Assembly (NCBI RefSeq): GCF_900182615.1
Contig: NZ_FXTE01000008.1
Coordinates: 1-64,000, forward strand
DNA length: 64,000 nucleotides
Source of the DNA: Ruegeria faecimaris
Lineage (GTDB): Bacteria > Pseudomonadota > Alphaproteobacteria > Rhodobacterales > Rhodobacteraceae
Direction: 5' to 3'
The notes beneath the pieces were generated by a model. That model did no database searches, was not told the DNA's origin, and saw only the letters and a list, made by a program, of their open reading frames with translations. Of this stretch, positions 26,865 through 35,757 are shown one piece after another (position 1 is the first letter of the stretch; the number at the start of each line of letters is the position of its first letter). The position numbers and the translations under genes are program-made.

Positions 26865-27439
26865 TGGCGCTCACGGGGCCGCAAAAAACCGTCGTGCAAA
26901 CTGTCGGCGTTGTTGTTCTGATGGGCAGTCTCGCCTGGGCTTCGGTACCGTTTTACGACTGGTTTTGCCGGGTCACCGGGTATGGCGGCACAACCGGAGT
27001 GGCTGAAGCCGCGCCAGAGGACATCCTTGAGCGCACTGTTACCGTTCGCTTTGACGCCTCAAAGGCGAAAGACATGGCCTGGGAATTTAAGCCGGTCGAG
27101 CGCCAGATGGAAATCCGCATCGGTGAAACGGGCCTGGCCTTCTATGAGGCATATAACCCCACGGACCGCCCGATTGCCGGTCAGGCTTCTTACAACGTTG
27201 CGCCTTATTCGGCCGGTGGGTATTTCCAGAAGATCGCCTGTTTCTGTTTTGAAGAACAGGTGTTGCAACCCGGAGAACGGGTTCAGATGCCGGTGAGCTT
27301 TTTCGTCGATCCCGAAATGGTCGAGGATCTGGAAGCCAAATATGTGCATACGATCACTCTGTCGTATACATTCTACGAAATTGACCTGCCCGAGGGCTAT
27401 GCCGCCCTTGATGTTCAGGCTGATACAAACAAGAACTAA
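26864..27439 (+). CDS. ctaG: Cytochrome c oxidase copper chaperone CtaG (Cox11 family)
   Basis: 191 aa. One N-terminal membrane helix (VQTVGVVVLMGSLAWASVPF) is followed by DWFCRVTGYGGTTG and a periplasmic beta-rich domain. The copper-binding motif CFCFEEQ is near residue 125, preceded by YFQKIA. Cox11 delivers copper to the CuB centre of subunit I. It overlaps the preceding small gene by one base and is followed 22 bases later by ctaE. Confidence 0.96.
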   Translation: MALTGPQKTVVQTVGVVVLMGSLAWASVPFYDWFCRVTGYGGTTGVAEAAPEDILERTVTVRFDASKAKDMAWEFKPVERQMEIRIGETGLAFYEAYNPTDRPIAGQASYNVAPYSAGGYFQKIACFCFEEQVLQPGERVQMPVSFFVDPEMVEDLEAKYVHTITLSYTFYEIDLPEGYAALDVQADTNKN

Positions 27440-27461
27440 CGCCTGTAGGTGAGGGACGCTG

Positions 27462-28277
27462 ATGGCACACGCAAAAAATCATGATTACCACATTCTGACC
27501 CCTTCGATCTGGCCACTGATCGGCGCCGCGGGCGGCTTTGTAATGTTGTTCGGGGCCGTCCTCTGGATGCACGGCGTCACCTCCTACATGTTCTGGGCCG
27601 GTCTTGTTGCGGTTCTTTACACCATGTTCGCCTGGTGGTCCGAAGTGGTGGCCGAAAGCCGTGTAGGCGATCACACGCCGGTCGTGCGCATTGGCCTGCG
27701 CTATGGGTTCATCCTGTTCGTGATGTCCGAGGTGATGTTCTTCTTCGCCTGGTTCTGGTCGTTCTTCAAACACCGTATGTACCCGATGTACGACTATGCG
27801 GGCACCGAGTACATCCAGCCGGATATCCACGCGGTTGACCCGTTCCACTTGCCGCTGATCAACACGCTGGTCCTGCTGCTTTCGGGCTGTGCCATCACCT
27901 GGGCGCACCACGCGCTGGTGCATGACAATGACCGCAAGGCGCTGATCAACGGCCTAGCTATTGGTATCGTTTTGGGCATCGCCTTTACCGCTCTGCAGGG
28001 CTTTGAGTACTACGAATTGCTGGCTCATGAGGGCTGGAAATTCGGTGGTGATCAGTTCTATTCGAACTTCTTCATGGCAACCGGCTTTCACGGCTTTCAC
28101 GTGATTATCGGCACCATCTTCTTGTCGGTCTGTTTGATCCGGGCACTGAAGGGTGATTTCACGCCGGAAAAGCACGTCGGTTTCGAGGCCGCGGCCTGGT
28201 ACTGGCACTTTGTTGACGTTGTCTGGCTGTTCCTGTTCTTCGCAGTCTATATCTGGGGACAAGCCCCTTTGATCTGA
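27462..28277 (+). CDS. ctaE: Cytochrome c oxidase subunit III
   Basis: 271 aa with seven predicted membrane helices. Family landmarks: [18 protein letters not shown] at the N-terminus, [40 protein letters not shown] and the C-terminal [16 protein letters not shown]. It binds structural lipid and stabilises proton pumping by subunit I. It is the last gene before a strong terminator at 28302-28327, so the ctaB-coxF-ctaG-ctaE block ends here. Confidence 0.97.
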   Translation: MAHAKNHDYHILTPSIWPLIGAAGGFVMLFGAVLWMHGVTSYMFWAGLVAVLYTMFAWWSEVVAESRVGDHTPVVRIGLRYGFILFVMSEVMFFFAWFWSFFKHRMYPMYDYAGTEYIQPDIHAVDPFHLPLINTLVLLLSGCAITWAHHALVHDNDRKALINGLAIGIVLGIAFTALQGFEYYELLAHEGWKFGGDQFYSNFFMATGFHGFHVIIGTIFLSVCLIRALKGDFTPEKHVGFEAAAWYWHFVDVVWLFLFFAVYIWGQAPLI

Positions 28278-28301
28278 CGCCGGACCGGTAAAAAAATTGC
28301 A

Positions 28302-28327
28302 AAAGCCGCCCCCACGGGCGGCTTTTT
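28302..28327 (+). terminator. Rho-independent terminator after ctaE
   Basis: Ten-base stem AAAGCCGCCC-CCAC-GGGCGGCTTT followed by further T, 24 bases after the ctaE stop. This is a classical intrinsic terminator and separates the oxidase genes from surf1-thrC. Confidence 0.9.
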
Positions 28328-28432
28328 CTCTATCAGGGTGCAAGATTGCACCCGATACAAATGGGTGGTTGCAATTCAGTTCACACCGCCCTTAACAAGA
28401 CGCCGGTTTCTGCAACAAGGTTTGACCCCGCC

Positions 28433-29110
28433 ATGCGCCGCATAACTTTCCTGCTGATCTTCGGGCTCGCCGGTCTGGGCGTACTTGTGTCGCTGGGCGT
28501 CTGGCAGGTACAGCGGCTTGGGTGGAAACAAGACGTGTTGGCCGAGATTAACGACCGGATCTCCGCCGAACCTGTTTCCCTGCCGCAGCAGCCTTCCGAG
28601 ACACGGGACAAGTACTTACCGGTTTTCGTCCAGGGTGAGATGCAGCCGGGTGAAATCCATGTTCTGGTTTCGGTGAAACAAGTAGGCGCTGGCTATCGAG
28701 TTATCCAAGCTTTCGATACTGGCGACCGGACTATTCTGGTCGATCGCGGTTTTATCCCAACCACTGCCAAACAGGTTGAAAGACATACCGGGCAGATCGA
28801 ACTGACGGGCAATCTGCACTGGCCGGATGAGATCGACGGCTATACGCCCGAACCCGATTTGTCTGCTAATATCTGGTTTGCCCGCGATGTTCCCGCTCTT
28901 GCCGCAGCTCTGGGAACCGACCCGGTTCTGCTGATCGCACGGTCCCAAACCGATCCGAATGTGACCCCTCTGCCAGTGGACACTGCGGGCATCCCGAATG
29001 ATCATCTGGGATACGCGATCACATGGTTTGGCCTGGCTTTGGTCTGGGCTGCGATGACTGGTTATTTCCTGTGGCGCGGTCGCGCCCCATCAGAAAGTGA
29101 AGCGCAATGA
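28433..29110 (+). CDS. SURF1-family cytochrome oxidase assembly protein
   Basis: 225 aa. N-terminal helix (FLLIFGLAGLGVLVSLGVWQ) with the SURF1 signature LGVWQVQRLGWKQ, a periplasmic loop with ILVDRGFIPTTAK, and a C-terminal helix (HLGYAITWFGLALVWAAMTG) with the family motif NDHLGYAITWFGLA. SURF1 helps insert haem a into subunit I. ATG 28433 is taken because it begins at the anchor helix; 29 codons upstream are open but non-hydrophobic. Its stop overlaps the thrC start by 4 bases, so oxidase assembly and threonine synthesis genes share a transcript. Confidence 0.93.
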   Translation: MRRITFLLIFGLAGLGVLVSLGVWQVQRLGWKQDVLAEINDRISAEPVSLPQQPSETRDKYLPVFVQGEMQPGEIHVLVSVKQVGAGYRVIQAFDTGDRTILVDRGFIPTTAKQVERHTGQIELTGNLHWPDEIDGYTPEPDLSANIWFARDVPALAAALGTDPVLLIARSQTDPNVTPLPVDTAGIPNDHLGYAITWFGLALVWAAMTGYFLWRGRAPSESEAQ

Positions 29111-30495
29111 AATATGTCTCAACCCGCGGGCAGGCGCCCGAACTGAGTTTTGAAGAGGCGATGCTGACCGGGCTGGCCCGCGACGGCGGCCTGTATCTGC
29201 CCGCCGAGATCCCGGTGATGAGCCAGGATGACATCGCTGCTTTGGCCGGCCTGTCCTATGAGGAGATCGCCTTTCGTGTGATGTGGCCCTATGTCAGCGG
29301 ATCATTTGGGGAAGATGAGTTCAAACAGATCATTGCCCGCGCCTATAAAGGGTTCGGCCATGACGCCCGCGCACCGTTGAAGCAGTTGAACGAGAACCAC
29401 TTCCTGCTGGAGTTGTTTCACGGCCCGACACTGGCCTTCAAAGACTTCGCCATGCAGCTAATCGGTCAGTTGTTCCAGGTAGCGCTGAAGCGTCGCGGGG
29501 ATCGGGTGACTATCGTGGGCGCGACCAGCGGTGATACCGGTTCTGCCGCGATTGAGGCGTTCCGGGGGCTGGATGCGGTAGACGTGTTTATCCTGTATCC
29601 GCATGGCCGCGTTTCGGAGGTGCAGCGTCGTCAGATGACCACACCTTCGGACAGCAATGTGCATGCTCTGGCCGTCGACGGGGACTTTGACGACTGTCAG
29701 GCCGCGCTGAAAGATATGTTCAACGATTTCGACTTCCGTGACGGTGTGAAACTGGCGGGGGTGAACTCGATCAACTTCGCCCGCGTGCTGGCACAGATCG
29801 TCTATTACTTCTCAGCTGCGGTCAGCCTTGGCGCGCCACATCGCAAGGTCAGCTTTACCGTGCCTACGGGTAATTTCGGGGACATCTTTGCGGGCTATCT
29901 GGCCAAACGCATGGGATTGCCGATTGACCGCTTGGTAGTGGCGACCAACCAGAATGACATTCTGCATCGGTGTCTGGCAGGCGAAGGGTATTTCAAGGGA
30001 GACACGATCCCTTCGATCAGTCCTTCGATGGATATTCAGGTCAGCTCGAACTTTGAACGGGCGCTGTATTATGCCTATGACGAGGATGGCAATTCTGTGG
30101 CTCAGCTGATGGACGAGCTGAAGACGGGCGGCTTCAATGTCAGCCAAGGCGCGATGGAAGCGTTGCGCGAAAGCTTCGACTCGGGCCGCGTGTCCGAAGA
30201 GGAAACACTGGCGACGATCACAGCCACGCTGGCCCACAGCACCGAACTGGTCTGCCCCCATACTGCCGTGGGTATCAAAGTTGCCGAGGAGCACCGCGAC
30301 GCGAACGTCCCGATGATCACTTTGGCGACTGCACACCCGGCCAAGTTCCCGGCTGCGGTCGAGAATGCGAGTGGCGTACATCCGCCTCTTCCCTCTCGCA
30401 TGTCTGATCTGTATGAACGTCCGGAACGGGTGACCCGCATCGCCAATGATCTGGGCGCCCTTGAGGATCATATCAAAGGGCATATCGCCGAGTGA
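29107..30495 (+). CDS. thrC: Threonine synthase
   Basis: 462 aa PLP enzyme of the long proteobacterial/yeast class. N-terminal STRGQAPELSFEEAMLTGLA is followed by the PLP lysine K112 in LFHGPTLAFKDFAMQ. The phosphate-binding ATSGDTGSAAIEAFRG and VPTGNFGDIFAGYLAKRMG motifs are present. It converts O-phosphohomoserine to threonine. It sits between surf1 and an M16 peptidase gene with 4-base overlaps at both ends (ATGA, GTGA). lysC, which starts the same amino-acid branch, is 15 kb away. Confidence 0.97.
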   Translation: MKYVSTRGQAPELSFEEAMLTGLARDGGLYLPAEIPVMSQDDIAALAGLSYEEIAFRVMWPYVSGSFGEDEFKQIIARAYKGFGHDARAPLKQLNENHFLLELFHGPTLAFKDFAMQLIGQLFQVALKRRGDRVTIVGATSGDTGSAAIEAFRGLDAVDVFILYPHGRVSEVQRRQMTTPSDSNVHALAVDGDFDDCQAALKDMFNDFDFRDGVKLAGVNSINFARVLAQIVYYFSAAVSLGAPHRKVSFTVPTGNFGDIFAGYLAKRMGLPIDRLVVATNQNDILHRCLAGEGYFKGDTIPSISPSMDIQVSSNFERALYYAYDEDGNSVAQLMDELKTGGFNVSQGAMEALRESFDSGRVSEEETLATITATLAHSTELVCPHTAVGIKVAEEHRDANVPMITLATAHPAKFPAAVENASGVHPPLPSRMSDLYERPERVTRIANDLGALEDHIKGHIAE

Positions 30496-31754
30496 CTGTC
30501 AGACAAGACCAACTGAAGAACGGCTTCCGTATCGTCAGTGAACATATGCCGGGGCTGCAATCTGCGGCCATAGGCATCTGGGTAACCGCCGGTGCGCGCA
30601 ATGAGCGGATCGAACAGAATGGCATAGCCCATTTCCTTGAGCATATGGCGTTCAAGGGAACCAAACGGCGATCCGCGCTGCAAATTGCCGAAGCGATCGA
30701 GGATGTGGGCGGGTATATCAACGCCTATACTTCGCGCGAGGTGACGGCATATTACGCGCGCGTTCTAAAAGACGATGTGGCGCTGGCGATGGATGTCATC
30801 GGTGACATCGTCCTGAACCCGATCTTCGATCCGCGCGAGATTGAGGTCGAACGCGGTGTGATCCTACAGGAAATCGGTCAGGCCTATGACACGCCCGACG
30901 ATGTAATCTTTGACTGGCTGCAAGAGCAAAGCTATCACGATCAGCCCTTGGGCCGGACCATACTTGGCCCCACTGAACGCGTCAGCGCATTCTCGCGCGA
31001 GGATCTGTCGGGTTTCGTGGCCGAGCATTATGGCCCTGAACAGATGATCCTATCCGCTGCTGGTGCGGTGGATCACGATGCACTGATGAAAACGGCCGAA
31101 GAGATGTTTGGTCACCTGCAACCACGAAAGGGTTTGATCCCTGAAGTGGCCCGATTTACCGGTGGTGAGGCGCGGCAGGAGAAAGAACTGGAGCAAGCTC
31201 ATTTCGCTTTGGCGCTGGAAAGCCCCGGCTATCGCGACGACGCGATCTATACCGCGCAGATTTATTCGACCGCGCTGGGCGGGGGTATGTCTTCGCGCTT
31301 GTTTCAGGAAGTTCGGGAAACACGCGGGCTTTGCTATACGATCTTTGCCCAGGCCGGCGCCTATGCCGACACGGGCACTACCACGATCTACGCGGGCACA
31401 TCTGCGGATCAGATCGGTGAGTTGGCGACGATCACCATTGACGAAATGAAGCGTGCCGCCGAGGATATGAGCCCCGAAGAGGTCGCCCGTGCTCGTGCGC
31501 AAATGAAGGCCGGAATGCTGATGGGGCTGGAAAGCCCCTCGAACCGGGCCGAGCGTCTGGCGCGTCTGGTGCAGATCTGGGGACGGGTGCCGTCGCTTGA
31601 GGATACAGTCGCCAAGATTGACGCGGTCAGCACCGAAGATGTCCGCAGCTTTGCCGAACAGATAGCAGCACAAGCGCCAGCGGCGCTGGCGCTGTATGGT
31701 CCGGTATCAGGTGCACCCACACTCGCGGACTTGCAGGAGAGGCGCGCGGCGTGA
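30492..31754 (+). CDS. M16-family zinc peptidase (mitochondrial-processing-peptidase-like)
   Basis: 420 aa. The inverted zinc motif HFLEH (H47, E50, H51) is in GIAHFLEHMAFKGT and the third ligand E127 lies in GVILQEIGQ. A second, non-catalytic half has the family's R/Y pair region GGGMSSRLFQEVRETRGLCY. Closest type is the alphaproteobacterial relative of mitochondrial processing peptidase beta. The physiological substrate is unknown. The start is GTG 30492, which overlaps the thrC stop by 4 bases. There is no signal peptide, so it should be cytoplasmic. Confidence 0.93.
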   Translation: MTVRQDQLKNGFRIVSEHMPGLQSAAIGIWVTAGARNERIEQNGIAHFLEHMAFKGTKRRSALQIAEAIEDVGGYINAYTSREVTAYYARVLKDDVALAMDVIGDIVLNPIFDPREIEVERGVILQEIGQAYDTPDDVIFDWLQEQSYHDQPLGRTILGPTERVSAFSREDLSGFVAEHYGPEQMILSAAGAVDHDALMKTAEEMFGHLQPRKGLIPEVARFTGGEARQEKELEQAHFALALESPGYRDDAIYTAQIYSTALGGGMSSRLFQEVRETRGLCYTIFAQAGAYADTGTTTIYAGTSADQIGELATITIDEMKRAAEDMSPEEVARARAQMKAGMLMGLESPSNRAERLARLVQIWGRVPSLEDTVAKIDAVSTEDVRSFAEQIAAQAPAALALYGPVSGAPTLADLQERRAA

Positions 31755-32338
31755 TGCTTCTGGGCAGACGCAAGCTGAAACTTGAAACCGAGCGGCTCAG
31801 CTTGCGCCCGCCCGTGCACTCCGACTTTAATGACTGGGCAGCGCTGCGGCGCTCGTCCAGAGATTTTCTGACCCAGTGGGAGCCGATCTGGGCTTCGGAT
31901 CATCTGAGCCGGAAGTCCTTTACCAACCGGGTCTACTGGGCGCAGCGATCTGTTGCGAGCGGGACGGCGATTCCGTTGTTCCTGTTCCGGCGCTCTGATG
32001 ATCTGCTGGTTGGTGCGATCACGCTGGACAATGTGCGCCGTGGCCCGGCACAGGCTGGGACCCTGGGCTATTGGACCGGTCAGGCTTTTGCCCGCAACGG
32101 CTATATGCGCGAAGCTATTGGCGCGGTGGTCCATCATGCCTTCACGCGGTTGGACCTGAGTCGGATCGAGGCGGCGTGTTTGCCCGAAAACAAACCTTCG
32201 CGTAGGTTGCTGGAAAGCTCGGGCTTTAAATACGAAGGCGTGGCGCAGTCCTATCTGCAGATCGACGGGCGCTGGCGAACGCATGTGTTATATGCCTGCC
32301 TGCGGTCAGACCGGCGCGGGAAGACCGAAGCCGGGTAG
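31751..32338 (+). CDS. RimJ/RimL-type GNAT acetyltransferase
   Basis: 195 aa. N-terminal LETERLSLRPPVHSDFNDW is the RimJ-type opening, and LGYWTGQAFARNGYMREAIG holds the acetyl-CoA loop. The C-terminal half contains SRIEAACLPENKPSRRLLES followed by SGFKYEGVAQ, typical of this class. It probably acetylates protein N-termini or small molecules; substrate unknown. The start GTG 31751 (or adjacent ATG 31754) overlaps the M16 stop by 4 bases, making it the fourth link in a surf1-thrC-M16-GNAT chain. Confidence 0.87.
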   Translation: MMLLGRRKLKLETERLSLRPPVHSDFNDWAALRRSSRDFLTQWEPIWASDHLSRKSFTNRVYWAQRSVASGTAIPLFLFRRSDDLLVGAITLDNVRRGPAQAGTLGYWTGQAFARNGYMREAIGAVVHHAFTRLDLSRIEAACLPENKPSRRLLESSGFKYEGVAQSYLQIDGRWRTHVLYACLRSDRRGKTEAG

Positions 32339-32340
32339 GT

Positions 32341-32400
32341 GGCCTCGGTGAGGCCATTGGGGCTCTGCCCCAAACCCCGAGGTATTTTTGGCCAGATGAA
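32341..32400 (+). repeat. Dispersed intergenic element, copy 1
   Basis: Two short hairpins (GGCCTC-GGT-GAGGCC at 32341-32355, TTGGGGC-TCT-GCCCCAA at 32357-32373) are followed by a core CCCCGAGGTATTTTTGGC and CAGATGAA. A related core occurs on the minus strand at 54088-54116. From memory, similar GGGGCTCTGCCCC...TATTTTT...GATGAA elements recur behind genes in Roseobacter genomes. The hairpins with a short T-run may also end transcription of the upstream GNAT gene. Confidence 0.6.
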
Positions 32401-32442
32401 CTAGGGGCATGACTTGGCGGGCTCTTGCGCTACAATCACGTC

Positions 32443-33261
32443 ATGCGCTGGGTGGTTTTTGCATTGATGGTGATCTCGGGCGGGGCCGTCGCGCAGGAGC
32501 GTCGGCCAAGCCATTGCATCGCCATTGCGGATGCGGCGCCGGGGATCGAGTACCTGCATAAAGCGGGGTGGCAGGATCCGGTGCCGGAGTATTCCGTCCG
32601 GATCAGCTATGTCGCGCATGCGTCTTTTCTGATCCAGACGCAGGGCGGGTTGAACGCTGTGACTGATTTCACCGGCTTTATCGGCGGGGCCAGCTTGATT
32701 CCCGATGTGGTGACGATGAACCACGCCCATGGCACGCATTGGACCGAATACCCCGATCCCGCCATTCCGCATGTGCTGGAGGGGTGGGGCGTGTTCGGGG
32801 AGGGGATCGAACATCATCTGGATCTGGACGAGATGCTGGTGCGCAATGTCTCGACCGATATCCGGTCCGTCTATGGCGGTGTCGAAGAACGTGGCAATTC
32901 GATCTTTGTGTTTGAGGTTGCCGGGTTGTGCATTGGGCATCTGGGTCATCTGCACCACATTCCGTCGGACGCGCAATTTGCGGCCCTTGGACGGTTGGAT
33001 GTTGTTATGGCTGCGGTGGATGGTGGAACGACCATGCCGCTGCCCGAAATGATTACAGTTCTGAAACGGTTGAAGAGTTCGGTTATCATTCCGATGCATT
33101 GGTTTTCAGACTATTCGCTGGATCGGTTTCTGACAGATATCAGGGCGGACTTCCCCGTTGAACGCGATGGCGTTTCTGAATTCACCGTATCCCTGCGCTC
33201 ACTTCCGGAACGGCCAACGGTGGTTGTGTTAGAGCCGCAATACCTGATCGAGTTGGAATAG
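32443..33261 (+). CDS. Exported metallo-beta-lactamase-fold hydrolase
   Basis: 272 aa. Signal peptide WVVFALMVISGGAVAQ (cleaved after AVA), then a UlaG/COG2220-like MBL fold. Likely metal-ligand regions are VTMNHAHGTHWTEY, HLGHLHHIPS, AAVDGG and a late PMHW. Substrate unknown; an exported MBL protein of this type may act on a periplasmic ester or phosphoester. ATG 32443 begins the signal peptide but has no clear ribosome site; a TTG at 32425 is the only in-frame upstream alternative. It stands alone between the repeat element and the FAD oxidase gene. Confidence 0.75.
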   Translation: MRWVVFALMVISGGAVAQERRPSHCIAIADAAPGIEYLHKAGWQDPVPEYSVRISYVAHASFLIQTQGGLNAVTDFTGFIGGASLIPDVVTMNHAHGTHWTEYPDPAIPHVLEGWGVFGEGIEHHLDLDEMLVRNVSTDIRSVYGGVEERGNSIFVFEVAGLCIGHLGHLHHIPSDAQFAALGRLDVVMAAVDGGTTMPLPEMITVLKRLKSSVIIPMHWFSDYSLDRFLTDIRADFPVERDGVSEFTVSLRSLPERPTVVVLEPQYLIELE

Positions 33262-33299
33262 GGCTTGTCGGGACCTGTTGCCTTGGGCAAGGAATGGGC

Positions 33300-34715
33300 A
33301 TGACCCTGAATCCCGCAGACGATCAATTCGCCCAATCAATTCGCGCCGCCTTGCCGGATGAAGTGCTGCGACCGGTCACCGCGCGATATCTCGAGGAGCC
33401 GCGCCGTCGGATTTCCGGGCAGGCGGGGGTGCTTGCGGTGCCCAGAACGGCCGAGGAGGTGGCGGTTCTGATCCGATTGGCTGCCGAGGCATCGGTCCCG
33501 GTGGTGCCATATGGGGGCGGCACCGGTGTGGTTGGCGGTCAGGTGACGTCGGACGGGCCTGCGCCTTTGCTGATCTCGCTAGAGCGGATGACAGCGATCC
33601 GGGCTGTCTATCCGACAGAGAATGTGATGATTGCAGAAGGTGGTGTGATCCTTGCAGATGTGCAGGCGGCTGCCGAAGGCGCGAACCGGTTATTTCCACT
33701 TTCCCTCGCCTCACAGGGGTCATGTAGGATCGGAGGGAACCTGTCGACAAATGCAGGGGGGGTTAACGTGTTGCGCTATGGAAACGCCCGTGACCTGTGT
33801 CTGGGCCTTGAGGCGGTTCTACCAAGTGGCGAAATCTGGCATGGGCTCAGCCGGTTGCGAAAGGACAATACCGGGTATGATCTGCGCAATCTTTTGATCG
33901 GAGCCGAAGGGACGCTAGGGATCATCACTGCGGCGGCACTCAAGCTGTTTCCCCGTCCTGAGGCGGTTGGAACGGCCATGGTTCAGGTCACCTCTTCCGA
34001 AGCGGCGGTTGATTTTCTGGCGCTGGCGCGGGACCTCATGGGGGACAGCGTCAGCGCATTTGAACTGATTCACCAACAGGGGCTTTTGTTCCTGAGTGAG
34101 GTTCTGCCAGACACGCGGCAGGCCTTTGCTGAGCCGCCCGAATGGTCTGTACTGATCGAGATTGGCTTGTCGATGGGCCAATCACCTGAAACCGCGTTTG
34201 AGGTGCTGTACGAGGCCGCTGAGGCACGTGGGCTGGTCACCGATGCGGTGATTGCACAAAGCGAGGCGCAGCGGCAGGACATGTGGGCCGTGCGCGAGCG
34301 TATTCCGGATGCAAACCGGCTGATCGGGTCGGTCTCAAGCCACGATATCTCGGTGCCGATCTCGGCCATCCCAGAATTTATCCGGCGTGGTGCAGATGTT
34401 GTGGCAGCGCTTGGTCCGTATCGGGTGAACTGTTTCGGGCATCTGGGCGACGGGAACCTACATTACAATGTGTTTCCGCCAAACGGGCATTCCCGGTCAG
34501 AGTATGACGCCGAAAGTGCGAAGGTAAAAAGAGCCGTTCATGACCTTGTGCATGAGTTCCAGGGCTCTGTCAGCGCAGAGCACGGTATCGGGCGATTGAA
34601 GACCGAAGATCTGGAGCGATATGGCGATCCGGTCAAATTGAGCGCGATGCGGGCGATCAAATCGGCGTTGGACCCCAAAGGGATCATGAACCCCGGCGCG
34701 GTCCTGCGGCTGTAA
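33300..34715 (+). CDS. FAD-linked oxidase, GlcD/D-lactate dehydrogenase type
   Basis: 471 aa VAO-family flavoprotein. The FAD-binding PCMH domain (about 35-210) contains VPVVPYGGGTGVVGGQV and GNLSTNAGGVNVLRYGNAR, and the C-terminal FAD-oxidase domain ends in NCFGHLGDGNLHYNVFPP and SAEHGIGRLKTEDL. These are typical of GlcD, D-lactate and D-2-hydroxyglutarate dehydrogenases. The substrate cannot be decided; no glcE or glcF follows, which argues for a stand-alone D-2-hydroxyacid dehydrogenase. ATG 33300 is preferred (AAGGA 6 bases upstream); ATG 33294 is in frame. Confidence 0.88.
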   Translation: MTLNPADDQFAQSIRAALPDEVLRPVTARYLEEPRRRISGQAGVLAVPRTAEEVAVLIRLAAEASVPVVPYGGGTGVVGGQVTSDGPAPLLISLERMTAIRAVYPTENVMIAEGGVILADVQAAAEGANRLFPLSLASQGSCRIGGNLSTNAGGVNVLRYGNARDLCLGLEAVLPSGEIWHGLSRLRKDNTGYDLRNLLIGAEGTLGIITAAALKLFPRPEAVGTAMVQVTSSEAAVDFLALARDLMGDSVSAFELIHQQGLLFLSEVLPDTRQAFAEPPEWSVLIEIGLSMGQSPETAFEVLYEAAEARGLVTDAVIAQSEAQRQDMWAVRERIPDANRLIGSVSSHDISVPISAIPEFIRRGADVVAALGPYRVNCFGHLGDGNLHYNVFPPNGHSRSEYDAESAKVKRAVHDLVHEFQGSVSAEHGIGRLKTEDLERYGDPVKLSAMRAIKSALDPKGIMNPGAVLRL

Positions 34716-34727
34716 GTGCGGGATCCG

Positions 34728-35267
34728 TCAGAGTCCTTCGAATTCGCACAGGACATGAACATCCATGCCCATCTCTTCCAGAACCTTGCGCCCGCCCAGT
34801 TCTGGCAGGTCAATGATGAAGGAACATGACACGATCTCGCCGCCCAGCCGTTCGATCAGTTTGATCCCGGCGGCGGCGGTGCCTCCGGTGGCTAGCAGGT
34901 CATCCACGACCAGAATTTTCTCACCCGGTTGGATGGCGTCATCGTGAATCTCGACGATAGCCTCGCCATATTCCAGCGTGTAATCCTGGCTGATTGTTGT
35001 GCCGGGCAGCTTGCCCTTTTTGCGGATGGGGACGAAACCGACGCTCAGCTGATGAGCGATGGCGCCGCCCAAAATGAAACCGCGCGCCTCAAGCCCCACG
35101 ACCTTGTCGATCTGTTCGCCAGCATAGGGGTGCAACATCTGGTCAATCGCCATGCGAAACCCGCGCGGGTCCGCAAACAAGGTGGTGACATCCCGAAACA
35201 TGATCCCTTCGTGCGGAAAATCGACGATGGTTCGGATGTAATCCTTGACCGACTTGTTTCTTGACAT
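34728..35267 (-). CDS. apt: Adenine phosphoribosyltransferase
   Basis: 179 aa. The PRPP-binding motif [17 protein letters not shown] lies near residue 120, and the family's [14 protein letters not shown] and [11 protein letters not shown] are present. It makes AMP from adenine and PRPP, recycling the adenine released by MtnP (37555-38427). ATG 35267 has AGGGG 7 bases upstream, better than the TTG two codons before it. It converges on the FAD oxidase gene with a 12-base gap. Confidence 0.96.
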   Translation of the reverse strand: MSRNKSVKDYIRTIVDFPHEGIMFRDVTTLFADPRGFRMAIDQMLHPYAGEQIDKVVGLEARGFILGGAIAHQLSVGFVPIRKKGKLPGTTISQDYTLEYGEAIVEIHDDAIQPGEKILVVDDLLATGGTAAAGIKLIERLGGEIVSCSFIIDLPELGGRKVLEEMGMDVHVLCEFEGL

Positions 35268-35579
35268 GACCAACCCCTTCTGGCGTCAAAACACGCTGGG
35301 TTGTTTGGCCCATCGGGGACGGTCATGCAAGAACAGAATGAACGTGCTGGCTTGCAATCTTCCTAGAACGTGCGATTGCCTATCTCACCGAAAAAACCAG
35401 ATAGGTTTTCCGAGACGTCGTCTTTTTTAGCCAATGCGTTGGTTCCGAAAAAGAATTACCTGAATTGAACACAGGCTACTTGCAAAGATTCCGCAAGGTT
35501 GTTAGCTGCCCATCATATGTTTTATATATACTAAGTATATACGTTTTATTTCTTCTGAAGTCTTTTGGAGACAAAGTGC
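35268..35579. other. Divergent intergenic region between apt and the ribbon-helix-helix gene
   Basis: 312 bases with no gene. The right part (35500-35560) is strikingly AT-rich compared with the rest of the window and includes the perfect palindrome at 35525-35541. It should carry the apt promoter on the minus strand and the promoter of the small gene at 35580 on the plus strand. Confidence 0.6.
35525..35541. promoter_or_regulatory. Perfect 17-base palindrome, probable autoregulatory operator
   Basis: TATATACT-A-AGTATATA, an 8-base perfect inverted repeat around one base, 38 bases before the start of the small ribbon-helix-helix gene. Its position, covering where a -10 to -35 region would be, fits an operator bound by that protein. 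This is inference; the palindrome itself is seen directly. Confidence 0.6.
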
Positions 35580-35753
35580 ATGTCGGGGACAGATCGTAAG
35601 ATTTCAGTCAAAAAGGACAGCCAGCTGGTTCTGCGGCTGGATCGTGGCGAGCGCGATGCTTTTGTAGAGCTGTGCAGGGAACTCGACACGTCGGCGGCGC
35701 GGGAAATCAGGCGGTTTATTCGCGGATTTATGAAGGATCACGCTGTAGATTAG
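35580..35753 (+). CDS. Small ribbon-helix-helix (Arc/CopG-like) DNA-binding protein
   Basis: 57 aa, basic. After a polar tail (MSGTDRKISVKKD) comes a beta-strand SQLVLRLD, helix A RGERDAFVELCRELD, turn TSA and helix B AREIRRFIRGFMKDH, the pattern of a ribbon-helix-helix repressor. Such proteins act as dimers. GGAG lies 9 bases before ATG 35580. No toxin-like gene follows: the next gene is on the opposite strand 4 bases past the stop, so this is an orphan regulator or an autoregulated repressor, not an obvious antitoxin. A perfect palindrome precedes it. Confidence 0.75.
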   Translation: MSGTDRKISVKKDSQLVLRLDRGERDAFVELCRELDTSAAREIRRFIRGFMKDHAVD

Positions 35754-35757
35754 GCCC

